Source of the DNA: Lysobacter sp. cf310
GTDB taxonomy: Bacteria; Pseudomonadota; Gammaproteobacteria; Xanthomonadales; Xanthomonadaceae
Direction of reading: 5' to 3'
DNA: 64,000 nucleotides
Assembly (NCBI RefSeq): GCF_900114355.1
Contig: NZ_FOSS01000003.1
Span: forward strand, 183,215 to 247,214
The number at the start of each line of letters is the position of its first letter. Position 1 is the first letter of the stretch. This document shows positions 53,638-62,442 of the stretch, piece by piece. The notes beneath the pieces were generated by a model, which had not been told where the DNA came from, did not search any database, and was given only the letters and a program-made list of their open reading frames with translations. Both the position numbers and the translations under genes were made by a program.

Positions 53638-54042
53638 TCACTTCGCGGCCCGGCGGGCCTGGGCCAGGGCTTCGAGTTCGGCGCCGGCCAGGTGGCCGTC
53701 GCGATCGGTATCGAAGCTGTCGAAGACCGGTCGCAGCGCGTCGCCGTAGGCGTCCATGGTGATCTCGTGCTGCGGGTTCTCGGCGCGGGCGGTGGGCACC
53801 AGATGCGCGGGAATCTCGGCGCCGCGCAGCACGCCATCGCGGTCGGCATCGGCCTGGGCGAAGCGGCGGATCATGGCGTTGCGGTATTCCTCGAACGAGA
53901 GCTTGCCATCGCCGTCGCGGTCCATGCGCTTGAGCAGGCCCTCCGGGGTGACGGCCACGGGCTCGCCCTTCTGCGCCAGCGCCAACGGACTCAGACACAG
54001 CAGCGCGACGGCTACAGCGGCCAACGATATGCATCGTTTCAT
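53638..54042 (-). CDS. Secreted EF-hand protein
   Basis: The ATG at 54042 opens a signal peptide (about 1-23) in a 134-aa protein. Three EF-hand calcium loops are visible: DRDGDGKLSFEE, DADRDGVLRGAE and DTDRDGHLAGAE. It probably binds calcium in the periplasm or outside. It precedes the DUF3011 gene by 11 bases in the same operon. Confidence 0.88.
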   Translation of the reverse strand: MKRCISLAAVAVALLCLSPLALAQKGEPVAVTPEGLLKRMDRDGDGKLSFEEYRNAMIRRFAQADADRDGVLRGAEIPAHLVPTARAENPQHEITMDAYGDALRPVFDSFDTDRDGHLAGAELEALAQARRAAK

Positions 54043-54503
54043 GCGGTTCTCCTGAGGATGGGAAACGGACGAAGCGCCGCCGGCCGAGAGGGGCCGCACG
54101 GTGGACGACGGAATGACGATGACGGGGTGGATTTCCTTCTCCTCGTGAACGAACGGCGTCCTGGCGGTTCGGTGGCCATGCCCTTAGCGTTTAGCGGGAA
54201 TCGCAGCATCGGGCGGATGCGCGCAGGGCGCCGCCGGGGCGGCCAGCAGCCTGCGTTCCATCGCCTGCAGGACTGGCTCGGTCCGAGCCAGCACGCCGAC
54301 GGCGTCCCCTGCCCTGGCGAGGCGGGTACGACGGCGTTGCGATGCTGGCGTACGGAACATGGCCCACCCCATGCCGCTGCGACCCTCGAACTAATAGTGC
54401 ATCAATCGTTAGCAAAACATGTATTCGCGGCTGGCAACGGCCGGCGGCCGCCTCACAGCCCGCTGGAGGCGTGCGCGCGGTCACGCCCGGGTGACGCCGG
54501 CGC
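54043..54503. other. Intergenic region without a convincing gene
   Basis: This 460-base stretch lies between the EF-hand gene start and the end of the third DUF4124-like gene. A 62-codon minus frame (54184-54372) has no ribosome site or recognisable fold and I do not call it. It should hold the EF-hand/DUF3011 promoter. One short AT-rich patch is at about 54392-54425. Confidence 0.4.
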
Positions 54504-54920
54504 CTATTTGCAGGCCTCGAAGACCGCGTCGTTGAGCGCGCTGACCAGCGCGTAGTCGCGGTCCATGCCGACGGCGGCGAGTTTGCGTTCGCGGCGTTCG
54601 CGCGCGATGTCGCAGTCGCGGCCGTCGCCGAGCCGGATCGCATAGGCGCGCGCGCCGCCGGGACGGTCGGTGCCGGCCAGGCGCGAGAGATAGCGCGAGT
54701 CGGCCTGGCCGCGCTGCTCGGCCTGCTGGCGACGGCCCAGCTCGGCCGCATCGGGCGGCGGCTGCGGCGTGGCCTCCCAGACGCGGGCGGTGGCGGCCGC
54801 CGCGCAGGCTTCGGATTGGTAGCTGACGGCGCCGGAGCGGGCGACGCATTTGTAGAGGCTGGCGGCGTCGGCCACGGGCGGCAGCAGGAATAGCAACGAG
54901 TAGACGGCGTGCAGGGGCAT
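54504..54920 (-). CDS. Small secreted DUF4124-like protein (paralogue 3)
   Basis: The 138-aa protein has a signal peptide (about 1-19) and YKCVARSGAVSYQSEAC. ADSRYLSRLAGT and the end LNDAVFEACK match the copies at 27851 and 46752, while the spacer is more diverged (VWEATPQPPPDAAELGRR). It keeps the cysteines at matching places. Function unknown. Confidence 0.8.
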   Translation of the reverse strand: MPLHAVYSLLFLLPPVADAASLYKCVARSGAVSYQSEACAAAATARVWEATPQPPPDAAELGRRQQAEQRGQADSRYLSRLAGTDRPGGARAYAIRLGDGRDCDIARERRERKLAAVGMDRDYALVSALNDAVFEACK

Positions 54921-55268
54921 GGCGATCGTCCTTGACCGGGGCGGCGAGCGGCCGCGTTGGGGGAGCGGTCAGATTGATCGTGAGCGCAGGCTATCGTCAG
55001 CGGCGGACTGCGCGAATCGGCGTCGGGCTGAGGCGGATCGGGGCGTAGGAAAGGTCCTATCCGGATCCGCAGGGGACTGCCCCGCCCCGCGCGAACACGG
55101 CATAAGCGTCGGAGCGGTCATTCCGCCGCAGCGGTCAGCGTGTCGGACCTTGCAGGGCGGGTACGCCGAGCAAAGCGCGAGTCCCCCTCGATCCCGCTCT
55201 GCAAAGGGGGAGGCGCAGCGGTTGCATGCTAGTCGGGCCTTGCGCGGCGCGCGCGCCCCTGCCCCAGC
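54921..55268. repeat. Intergenic region with a degenerate palindromic repeat
   Basis: This 348-base stretch has no gene I can support. At 55183-55210 CCCCCT and AGGGGG form a stem around a 16-base loop, followed by GAGGCGCAGCGGTTGCATG. The same layout (gcaaa, C-rich arm, G-rich arm, GAGGCxGAGC) occurs twice at 58211-58365, so it is a family of intergenic repeats. The rest shows nothing. Confidence 0.5.
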
Positions 55269-55736
55269 TCAGGGTTTCGCCGCGGGCGCCGCCGGCAATC
55301 GCGAGGCGTGGCTGGCCACCATCACCCAGCCCTGCGGGCCGCGCACATAGGTGTCGGTGAACTGGAAGTCGGCCGCGAACGGTTTGCCTTCGGAGACGCC
55401 CTTGACGCTGGTGATGCCCAGCGCGATCGCGGTGTCGTTGCCGTAGTAACGCAGGCGGGTGCCGTGATTGCGGAACACCTCGTAGGTGGTCACGCCCTTG
55501 GCCAGTTCGGCGACCTCGTCGTCGCGCGTGGTGATCTTGCCGTTGGAGGCCGTCAGGGTGAAGTCCGGGTCCAGGTGCTGGCCGATCCAGGCGGCGTCCT
55601 CGGCTTCATAGGCCGCGCAGATGTCGCGCTCGAGCTGCAGGATGGCGCGCTCGTCGGCGCTACGGTCGGCGGCGATGGCGGCGGGCGCGCACAGGCCCAG
55701 GGCGATGGACAACGGCAGCAGCGAGTACAGGCGCAT
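55269..55736 (-). CDS. Secreted DUF4440/NTF2-like protein
   Basis: The 155-aa protein has a signal peptide (about 1-22) and a single NTF2-like domain of the DUF4440 type. The helix ILQLERDICAAYEAEDAAWI, DPDFTLTASNGKITTRDDE and the closing strand FTDTYVRGPQGWVMVASHAS are typical. Function of the family is usually unknown; some are ketosteroid isomerase-like. Single gene. Confidence 0.82.
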   Translation of the reverse strand: MRLYSLLPLSIALGLCAPAAIAADRSADERAILQLERDICAAYEAEDAAWIGQHLDPDFTLTASNGKITTRDDEVAELAKGVTTYEVFRNHGTRLRYYGNDTAIALGITSVKGVSEGKPFAADFQFTDTYVRGPQGWVMVASHASRLPAAPAAKP

Positions 55737-55995
55737 TGCGGGTTCCTTGCGGGATCGATGGCGAGGGACGCGGACGGCGTCCGTCGCGCAGCATGCCCGC
55801 GCGCGCCCGCGCTGGCTGCGCCCATCTTGCGAATTCGCGCGGTTCCGAAGGCCGGCCGCTGCGATGCCATGCCGGCCGCGAGCTGCGCGATCGGGCGGTC
55901 AACGGGATGAGGGAAACGGCCGACGCCATTGGGCTCGGTCGCGCCGGTGGCGATGTCGGTCGCGAGCGGCGCGATCGCGCCGTCGGCAAGGAGGG

Positions 55996-56202
55996 TCAGC
56001 GGCCGATGCCGTGCGGCTCGATGACGCCCGTGGCGATACCCGCCGCGACCAGCGCGATCAGGGCCACCGACAAGACGATGCGACGGGTGAGCGCGTTGAC
56101 GGTGCGCCGGCTCTGCCCGTGATCGACCAGCATGTAGTACAGGCCGGCGCCCAGATTCCAGACGATCAGGCTCAGGAAGGCGACGATGAACAGCGTTTTC
56201 AT
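55996..56202 (-). CDS. Small two-helix membrane protein (DUF2909-like)
   Basis: The 68-aa protein has two membrane segments (about 4-25 and 43-61) joined by a polar loop, MLVDHGQSRRTVNALTRR. The GLYYMLVDHGQSRRTVNALTRRI region resembles the DUF2909/twin-transmembrane family, often next to cytochrome oxidase genes, though none is here. It ends 66 bases after the neighbouring membrane-protein gene at 56269 and is probably in one transcript with it. Confidence 0.7.
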   Translation of the reverse strand: MKTLFIVAFLSLIVWNLGAGLYYMLVDHGQSRRTVNALTRRIVLSVALIALVAAGIATGVIEPHGIGR

Positions 56203-56268
56203 GCGGGTTCCATGCCGGCGCGGCCGGCGACGTAACGGGCCCGCGGAACGCCGCGGGCGGCGGCGGGT

Positions 56269-56604
56269 TCAGGCGTCCGCGGAGGCGACGGCCTTGCGCC
56301 AGCGCGGCAACAGGCGCAGGCGCAGCAACAAGGCGGCGGTCATGATCAGCAGGAACAGGCCGTAGGCGACCGAGGTCGCGAGCACCTGCTTCCAGATCGC
56401 GCCGGCATTGGGATCGGCGTTGTGCATCGACCAGTGCATGCCCCACCCCGCCAGCAATGTGGCCAGCAGCAGCGCGCCGCCGTCGAACCAGGTGCGCGCG
56501 GCCAGACGCGGCTGTTTGGGGTAGGCCCAGTACAGCCAGGCCAGGATCGAGAACCAGGGCACGAACAGGATCAGCGCGAGGTTGAGTTCGACCTGCGGAT
56601 TCAT
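56269..56604 (-). CDS. Four-helix membrane protein of unknown function
   Basis: The ATG at 56604 (MNPQVELNLALIL) gives 111 aa; an in-frame ATG five codons upstream is possible. About three to four membrane helices are seen, with WLYWAYPKQPRLAARTW as the first loop and a basic C-terminus. I recognise no family. It diverges from the MocR gene, and the spacer holds two direct repeats that may control both. Confidence 0.65.
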   Translation of the reverse strand: MNPQVELNLALILFVPWFSILAWLYWAYPKQPRLAARTWFDGGALLLATLLAGWGMHWSMHNADPNAGAIWKQVLATSVAYGLFLLIMTAALLLRLRLLPRWRKAVASADA

Positions 56605-56657
56605 GGCGGCGGCGAGCATCGACGGCGACTCTGTGGGGTTGCCGCCATACTGCGCCG

Positions 56658-56706
56658 ACCATATCAGTTTCGCCAGAATCAGAAATGAGATAAAAAACCA
56701 TATCAG
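56658..56706. promoter_or_regulatory. Direct repeats in the MocR divergent promoter
   Basis: ACCATATCAG occurs at 56658-56667 and at 56697-56706, 39 bp apart in the same orientation, in a short AT-rich patch between the divergent genes. MocR-type regulators such as PdxR and GabR bind direct repeats near their own promoters. The second copy is 41 bases before the MocR ATG, so self-control is likely. Confidence 0.55.
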
Positions 56707-56746
56707 ATGAGCCAGAGCGGCCGTCCCGCCGCGCTCCGGAGCCGCC

Positions 56747-58159
56747 GTGAAGCGTTACCAAGCCCTAGCCGACGACATCGCGGCCTCGATCCGCGACGGC
56801 CTGCTGCGCCCGGGCCAGCGCCTGCCCTCGGTGCGCCAGGCCAGCGCGGCGCGCGGGATCAGCCCGGCGACGGTGTTCCAGGCCTACTACCTGCTGGAGG
56901 CGCGTGGACTGGTGCGTTCGCGCGCGCGTTCGGGCTACTACGTGACCCGCCCGTCCGCGCCGCTGCCGCCGGAGCCGGATGCGGCTTCGCAGCCCGACGG
57001 TGAGTCGCGCGCGGTCGACGTGTCCGAGCTGGTGTTCGAAGTGCTGGGATCGGCGATGGCGCACGCCGTGGTGCCGCTGGGCTCCGCCTTCCCCAGCCCG
57101 CTGCTGTACCCGCTGCAGAAGCTGGGGCGGGCCATGGCGTCGGCGGCGGTGCATCTGGATCCGTGGAGCACGGTCGACGATCTGACCCCGGGCAATGCGG
57201 CGCTGCGGCGCCAGATCGCACTGCGCTACCGGATCGACGGCCTGCAGATCGGCGCCGACGAGATCGTGGTCACCAACGGCGCGCTGGAAGCACTGAACCT
57301 GTGCGTGGCCGCGGTGACTCGGCCAGGCGACGCGGTGCTGGTGGAATCGCCCTGCTTCTATGCCGCGCTGCAATCGCTGGAGCGCCACGGCCTGCACGCG
57401 ATCGAAGTGCCCACGCATCCGCGCGACGGCATCGACCTGGACGCGCTGGCGGCGGCGATCGAACGTCATCGTCCGCGTGCCTGCTGGTTGATGACCAACT
57501 TCCAGAACCCCTTGGGCAGCGCCATGCCCGACGAGAAGAAGCGCGCCCTGGTCGAGCTGCTGACCCGTCATGGCGTGCCGTTGATCGAGGACGACGTCTA
57601 CGGCGAGCTCTACTTCGGCGAGCGTCGGCCGACCCCGGCCAAGGCCTACGATCGCGAGGGGCTGGTGATGCATTGCGGCTCGTTCTCCAAGAGCCTGGCG
57701 CCGGGCTACCGGATCGGCTGGGTCGCGCCCGGGCGTTATGCGCGCGAGATCGCGCGGCGCAAGCTCACCGCGACCTTGAGCACCTGCGTTCCGGCGCAAT
57801 TGGCGATCGCGCACTATCTGGAGAAGGGCGGCTACGACCGTCACCTGCGGCGCCTGCGCGCGACGCTGTCGACGCAGCAGGCGCAGTACCTGGCCGCGGT
57901 GGCGCGGCATTTCCCGGAGGGCACGCGCGTGACCCGCCCGGCCGGCGGCTATTTCCTGTGGATCGAACTGCCCGAGGGCGGCGATGCGCTGCGCGTCTAT
58001 CAGCAAGCGTCCGCGCTGGACATCAGCATCGCGCCGGGGCCGATGTTCTCGGTGCGGCGCGGTTTCGGCCACTGCCTGCGGCTGAATTGCGGGCACCCGC
58101 TGGACGCGCGCGTGGATGCGGCGCTGGCGACCTTGGGGCGGTTGGCGGGCGGCGGCTAG
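56747..58159 (+). CDS. MocR-type regulator: GntR domain fused to aminotransferase
   Basis: The 470-aa protein has a GntR winged helix (about 1-70; LADDIAASIRDGLLRPGQRLP, then the recognition helix GISPATVFQAYYLLEARGL) and a fold-type I aminotransferase domain (about 110-470). The PLP motif SFSKSLAPGYRIGW carries the Lys, and DDVYGELYFGE and TNFQNPLGSAMP are also conserved. Such proteins use PLP as a cofactor or sensor to regulate nearby metabolism genes. The target is probably the divergent membrane-protein genes at 56269 and 55996 or itself. Confidence 0.9.
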   Translation: MKRYQALADDIAASIRDGLLRPGQRLPSVRQASAARGISPATVFQAYYLLEARGLVRSRARSGYYVTRPSAPLPPEPDAASQPDGESRAVDVSELVFEVLGSAMAHAVVPLGSAFPSPLLYPLQKLGRAMASAAVHLDPWSTVDDLTPGNAALRRQIALRYRIDGLQIGADEIVVTNGALEALNLCVAAVTRPGDAVLVESPCFYAALQSLERHGLHAIEVPTHPRDGIDLDALAAAIERHRPRACWLMTNFQNPLGSAMPDEKKRALVELLTRHGVPLIEDDVYGELYFGERRPTPAKAYDREGLVMHCGSFSKSLAPGYRIGWVAPGRYAREIARRKLTATLSTCVPAQLAIAHYLEKGGYDRHLRRLRATLSTQQAQYLAAVARHFPEGTRVTRPAGGYFLWIELPEGGDALRVYQQASALDISIAPGPMFSVRRGFGHCLRLNCGHPLDARVDAALATLGRLAGGG

Positions 58160-58544
58160 CGCCGATTGTGGCGAGCCAGTCGGGCCGTGCGGGTGCGCTG
58201 CGCGCGATTAGCAAATTTCCTTTTTCGCTAGCGAGGAGGCAGAGCCGTTCGTGGCGAGCATGCCGGGCCGTGCGCATCGGGTTCGCCGCGCGTGGAAAGC
58301 AAATCCCCTCACGCCGCGTTTGCAGAAGGGAGGCGGAGCGATTTTCGTCTCGCGTGCATCCCGTGGAATGCGCGCATGCGGCGGCGCACGGCGCTGCCGC
58401 ATGCGCCGCGAGCAAATCAGTCGCTGACCGCATCGCTCGCCGAAGCCAGCTGTCGATGCCCGCGAGACATCGGCGATACGCGGCGGAACGGCTGTCGCGG
58501 TTCCGTCGCGTTCGTCGACGGCTTCGTGCTTCTCGGCCGCAGGA
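58160..58544. repeat. Intergenic region with two degenerate repeat copies
   Basis: No gene is supported in these 385 bases. Copies of the same degenerate repeat seen at 55183 lie at about 58211-58275 and 58299-58365, each with a GCAAAT start, a C-rich arm and GAGGC(A/G)GAGC. They are separated by a GC-rich stretch. The region is between convergent genes. Confidence 0.5.
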
Positions 58545-59579
58545 TCAGGCCTCGGCGACTTGCACCACCAGCTTGCCGAAGTTGCGGCCTTCGAGCAGGC
58601 CGGCGAAGGCCGCCGGCGCCTGCTCCAGTCCTTCGATCCGATCCTCGCGCAGCTTGACCCGGCCTTCGGCGAACCATTGGTCCATGTCGCGGCGGAAGGC
58701 CTGATAGCGGTCGGCGTAGTGGTCCAGGATCACGAAGCCCTGCATGCGGATGCGCTTTTGCACCAGCATCGTGGTCAGCTGCGGCAGACGGTTCGGGCCC
58801 GGCGGCAGCGACTCTTCGTTGTAGTGCGCGATCACGCCGCACACCGGCACGCGCGCGCCGATGTTGAGCAGCGGCAACACGGCGTCGAACACCTCGCCGC
58901 CGACGTTCTCGAAATAGACGTCGATGCCGTCCGGGCAAGCCGCGGACAAGCGTTGGGCGAGATCGGGCTCGCGGCGGTCCAGGCAGGCATCGAAGCCGAG
59001 TTCTTCCACCGCGTAACGGCATTTGTCCGCGCCGCCGGCGATGCCGACCACGCGCGCGCCTTTGAGTTTGGCGATCTGCCCGACCATCGCGCCGACCGCG
59101 CCGGTCGCGGCGGCCACGACCACGGTCTCGCCGGGCTTGGGCTGGCCGATATCGAGCAAGCCGACATAGGCGGTGAAGGCCGGCATGCCCAGGCCGCCCA
59201 GCGCCAGCGACGGCTGCGGCATGTCGCCCAGGGCGACCAGGTCGCTGCCGTCCGACAGCGCGTAGTCCTGCCAGCCGGCGTTGCCCAGCACCAGGTCGCC
59301 GGCGCGGAATTGCGGGTGCCGCGACGCGACCACGCGATTGACGGTGCCGCCGACCATCGGTTGGCCCAGCGCCACCGAGGGCGCGTAGGTCGGCCCGATC
59401 TCGTTCATGAGTTGACGCATGTAGGGATCCAGCGAGAGGTACAAGGTGCGCAACAGCAACTGGCCGTCCGCGGGTGTCGGCACATCGGTCCGATCCAGGC
59501 GGAAATCCTGTGGCGTCGGAACGCCGCGCGGACGCGCGGCCAGGACGATGCGGCGATTGACGGTGGCGCTGGAGGACAT
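58545..59579 (-). CDS. Zinc-independent NADP-dependent medium-chain reductase
   Basis: The 344-aa protein belongs to the leukotriene-B4 dehydrogenase-like branch of medium-chain reductases (CurA/YncB type). It has RIVLAARPRGVPTPQDF at the N-terminus, the NADP loop AAATGAVGAMVGQIAKLKG, GIDVYFENVGGEVFD and the final FGKLVVQVAEA. It should reduce enones or quinone-like compounds. A TetR gene lies upstream and both share a 15-bp operator, so it is probably induced by electrophiles. Confidence 0.92.
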   Translation of the reverse strand: MSSSATVNRRIVLAARPRGVPTPQDFRLDRTDVPTPADGQLLLRTLYLSLDPYMRQLMNEIGPTYAPSVALGQPMVGGTVNRVVASRHPQFRAGDLVLGNAGWQDYALSDGSDLVALGDMPQPSLALGGLGMPAFTAYVGLLDIGQPKPGETVVVAAATGAVGAMVGQIAKLKGARVVGIAGGADKCRYAVEELGFDACLDRREPDLAQRLSAACPDGIDVYFENVGGEVFDAVLPLLNIGARVPVCGVIAHYNEESLPPGPNRLPQLTTMLVQKRIRMQGFVILDHYADRYQAFRRDMDQWFAEGRVKLREDRIEGLEQAPAAFAGLLEGRNFGKLVVQVAEA

Positions 59580-59665
59580 GGGCTACTCCGTGGTGTGGGG
59601 TGAGTGGGTGGCGTGCGGGGATGGGCTCGGGCTGCGGCCCAGGCACCGCCGGCAGCGGGCTCGAC

Positions 59666-59680
59666 TAGACCGGTCGTCTA
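59666..59680. promoter_or_regulatory. TetR operator upstream of the reductase gene
   Basis: TAGACCGGTCGTCTA, an inverted repeat with TAGAC and GTCTA arms, occurs here 87-101 bases upstream of the reductase ATG. The identical 15-mer is at 60351-60365 before the TetR gene. It contains GACCGGTC, a perfect 8-bp palindrome. Two identical copies in this arrangement strongly suggest the binding site of the TetR protein encoded between them. Confidence 0.8.
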
Positions 59681-59724
59681 GAAGTCGGGTGCAAAAAAAC
59701 GGAAACGCATGCGCAGCTCCCGTC

Positions 59725-60330
59725 TCAGGAATACAGACTCAGGCCCAGCAACTGGCGCGTGCCGATCAGGGCCGTGTCCAGGGGCGCGCGGTCGCGGGTG
59801 ATCTTGGCCAACAGGCTGGCACCCAGCCAGTTCTGATAGAGCGCGGCCGCGGCGGCCTGCGCATCCGCGGGCGCCGACGCCAGCGAGCCGTCCGCCCTGC
59901 CCGCTTCGATGCAGGCGGCCAGGCGCGCGATGATGCGGCGCGTGCCCTGGGCGAGCGCGGCGCGCATGCGCTCGGACAGATCGCAGACCTCGGCGCCCAG
60001 CTTGACCACCAGGCAGCGGCTCTGCGCCTGCTCGCCGGTCTGCGAGTCCAGCCAGTCGTAGAAGTAAGCCAGCAGCCGCTGTGCGGCCGGACCCGGAGCG
60101 CTCAACAGGGCCTCGGTACGCGCCAGATACTCGTTGAAATAGTTCTCCAGCAGGGCCTCACCGAAGGCCTCCTTGGAACCGAAGTAGTGATAGAACGAGC
60201 CCTTGGGCACGCGTGCGGCGGCCAGCACCTCGGTCAGTCCCACCGCGGTGAAGCCCTTGCTCAGCAGCAAGGGATGGGCGACGTCGAGGATGTGCTGGCG
60301 GACGTCGGCGACGGCGGCAGAGGCGTTCAT
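59725..60330 (-). CDS. TetR-family repressor
   Basis: The 201-aa protein begins with the HTH domain (VADVRQHILDVAHPLLLS, then GFTAVGLTEVLAAARVPKGSFYHYFGSKEA, given here as GSFYHYFGSKEAF), followed by the ligand-binding helices. It resembles NemR/QacR-like TetR proteins paired with electrophile reductases. The operator TAGACCGGTCGTCTA is 21-35 bases before its ATG, so it represses itself and the reductase downstream. Confidence 0.93.
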   Translation of the reverse strand: MNASAAVADVRQHILDVAHPLLLSKGFTAVGLTEVLAAARVPKGSFYHYFGSKEAFGEALLENYFNEYLARTEALLSAPGPAAQRLLAYFYDWLDSQTGEQAQSRCLVVKLGAEVCDLSERMRAALAQGTRRIIARLAACIEAGRADGSLASAPADAQAAAAALYQNWLGASLLAKITRDRAPLDTALIGTRQLLGLSLYS

Positions 60331-60350
60331 GGGCGGACTCTAAACCCGAT

Positions 60351-60365
60351 TAGACCGGTCGTCTA
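60351..60365. promoter_or_regulatory. TetR operator upstream of its own gene
   Basis: An exact copy of the 15-bp element at 59666-59680. It is 21-35 bases before the repressor ATG on the minus strand, where it would cover the -10 or start site. Confidence 0.8.
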
Positions 60366-60506
60366 GTGCCCGAGAGCATCGATCCTACGGCGATGGGCGC
60401 CGAGGGCATACGGATCGCCCGCTCCACCCCGAGCTAGCGCAAGCGCGCGCATTCATGCCCCGCCTGCCGCCCATTCCACGCCACTTTGCGCCCGGCCGTG
60501 CGGCGC

Positions 60507-61103
60507 TCAGCGCAGGCCGCGCAGCCGGGCCAGGATGCGGCGCTCGAAACGCTCCAGCCGGCCGCGCTCCACCCGCTCGGCCCGATACAGCGACAACAGA
60601 TGCAAACGGCAGCGCGGCGCGCAGGTGCCGAGCAAGGCGCGCGCGAGCACGCGCCGCACCGGCCTGCGCAGCAGCAACCAATCCACCCACCAGGGCGAGC
60701 CCAGCGTGGTGATCGCGATCGTGCGCCGCAGCCCGTGCAAAGCCGGCTTGATCGCGCTCAGATCCGAGGCATGGTGATACGCGTGCCCCGGCGCCCAAAC
60801 CCGGTCGAACCAGCCTTTGAGCATCGCCGGAAAACCGAACCACCAGGTCGGAAACACCAGTACCAAGGCCTCCGCCGCGCTCAAGCGCGCCAGTTGCGCA
60901 CGCACCGCGCTGTCGTCGTAGGCGCCGACGTCGTAATAGGAACCGCGTTCGCGCGCGCTCAGCGCCGGCTGAAAACCCTCCGCGTACAGCGACTCGGTTT
61001 CGACCTCATGGCCGTCGGCGATCAAGGCGTCGATCACCAGCCGCGACAAGGAGGCGCACAAACTGTCGTGCAACGGATGCGCGACGACGACCAGACATTT
61101 CAC
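60507..61103 (-). CDS. NAD(P)H-dependent flavodoxin-fold oxidoreductase
   Basis: The 198-aa protein is of the flavodoxin-like quinone reductase type (MdaB/YrkL-like). KCLVVVAHPLHDSLCASL is the FMN-phosphate region, and TWWFGFPAMLKGWFDRVWAPG and TTLGSPWWVDW complete the active site. It should reduce quinones using FAD/FMN. The TetR gene lies 176 bases downstream on the same strand. The true C-terminal end is RRILARLRGLR. Confidence 0.88.
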   Translation of the reverse strand: MKCLVVVAHPLHDSLCASLSRLVIDALIADGHEVETESLYAEGFQPALSARERGSYYDVGAYDDSAVRAQLARLSAAEALVLVFPTWWFGFPAMLKGWFDRVWAPGHAYHHASDLSAIKPALHGLRRTIAITTLGSPWWVDWLLLRRPVRRVLARALLGTCAPRCRLHLLSLYRAERVERGRLERFERRILARLRGLR

Positions 61104-61369
61104 GGCTGCATTCCTTGCGTTGCGCGATTCGTACAGTGTCCAGGCTAACCAAGAGCAGGCGATCTGCCGATCCGTCTATGGTCGTAGATTGCACACACGT
61201 AATGCGTACAAAGCACGTACTTTAAGTGCGGTCATTCTGAGCACAGATGTGAAAAGTGCGTCGAGAAGCTGAACGCTTTGTCAAAACCCTTCACACCGGC
61301 AACGCGACGTTGCGCACGGTTAACCCGGCCGATCCTAGATTCGCCCGGCACAAGAAGGGGGGATTGCGG

Positions 61370-61648
61370 GTGTTCAAAGTGTCGTTGAGGGAGCACGCAC
61401 TGATGAGCGTGCTGGTGGGACTGCAGCGCGGCGTGCAGCCGGAAACCAGTCATCTGAAACATTGCCTGGTCGAAGAAGGCCTGGCCCTGAATCGCGAGGG
61501 CCGCCTGTGCCTGTCCGATGCCGGCAGCACCCTGCTGCAGGGTCTGCAGCACATGCTGTGGGCGGAGGTCGAAGCCCTGCAGCAAGTGCTGGCCAACCGC
61601 AGCGCGGCGATGGCGCAGGGCCAGCCGCGGGTGCTGTCGCCGGACTGA
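61370..61648 (+). CDS. Small winged-helix-like protein
   Basis: I choose the GTG at 61370 because AAGAAGGGGGG lies seven bases before it; this gives 92 aa. A longer frame back to 61256 has no ribosome site, and an ATG at 61403 would lose the first strand. The sequence SLREHALMSVLVGLQRGV, then HLKHCLVEEGLALNREGRL and LSDAGSTLLQGL, reads as a compact helical domain with a wing, as in small winged-helix proteins. No function can be named. Confidence 0.6.
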   Translation: MFKVSLREHALMSVLVGLQRGVQPETSHLKHCLVEEGLALNREGRLCLSDAGSTLLQGLQHMLWAEVEALQQVLANRSAAMAQGQPRVLSPD

Positions 61649-61727
61649 GCGGTGCGGATCCGCAGGCGCGGACTTGGCAGCGAAGCCGGAATGCGCCGAC
61701 GGCCGCGGGCCGCCGGCGCACGCTCGA

Positions 61728-62303
61728 TCACGCCGTGGCGCGCTCCTTGCGACCCAGCCACCAGGCCATCGCGGCGCCGGCCAGCAGCCAGCCGATCAGC
61801 TGTTCGGCCAATGCGGCGAGCGTGAAGTCGATCGGGAACAGATACCAGTTCCAGTACGGCACGCTCAGCGCGAACCAGGCGAACACCGCCATCGCGCCGG
61901 CGATCAGCACGCGGCGCCCGAAACTGCGCGCGGCCAGCGCCATCACCCAGGCGGCCAGCAGTGCGCCGAACAGGCAGCTCACGAACTGCTTGGCCAGGTT
62001 GGGCCCCATGCTCGACAGCGCCGGATTGCCGCCGGGCTGATAGATCACGAAGGCGTAGGCCTTGCCCTGGTTCTCGGCGATGAAGCTTTTCATCGCGGCT
62101 TCGTCGCCCCACTTCTCCGGCGCCATGCTCGGGTACATGTACACGCCCTCGCCCGCCGCGGACTGGCTGAGCGCGCTCAGCACCGCGTCCTGTTGCGCCG
62201 GCAGCTTCATGCCGGCCTCGCCTATCGGCAGCGCCATGTGCGCGACCGCGCCCCAGATGAACATCACGATCGCGCCGATCAGGCCGGTAATCGCTATCCG
62301 CAT
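61728..62303 (-). CDS. Four-helix membrane protein of unknown function
   Basis: The 191-aa protein has an N-terminal membrane helix (about 3-25), a soluble periplasmic segment with MYPSMAPEKWGDE, and three further membrane helices in the second half (about 107-127, 130-150 and 160-182), the last ending in a basic tail. I recognise no family. Similar short membrane proteins occur in xanthomonads. Single gene. Confidence 0.65.
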   Translation of the reverse strand: MRIAITGLIGAIVMFIWGAVAHMALPIGEAGMKLPAQQDAVLSALSQSAAGEGVYMYPSMAPEKWGDEAAMKSFIAENQGKAYAFVIYQPGGNPALSSMGPNLAKQFVSCLFGALLAAWVMALAARSFGRRVLIAGAMAVFAWFALSVPYWNWYLFPIDFTLAALAEQLIGWLLAGAAMAWWLGRKERATA

Positions 62304-62442
62304 AACCGTTCTCCCCGCAACGTAAGTGGGTTCCCCCGAACCCGCGAGGGCGAGCTTGCGCTCAGTCGCAGCGACTCACAACTCCCCGCCGTCGTGTTGC
62401 GGCGCAACGTCAGAGCCGGCGGCCGCGCCGCCGGTCATGCGT

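Noticed and set aside
54184-54372. 62-aa minus-strand frame
   Set aside because: No ribosome site, no recognised fold, shadow-like composition.
58160-58544. Insertion sequence remnant between convergent genes
   Set aside because: No transposase pieces, terminal repeats or target duplications; only short degenerate palindromic repeats.
61256-61369. Upstream GTG start for the small winged-helix-like protein
   Set aside because: No ribosome site there; the GTG at 61370 has a strong one.
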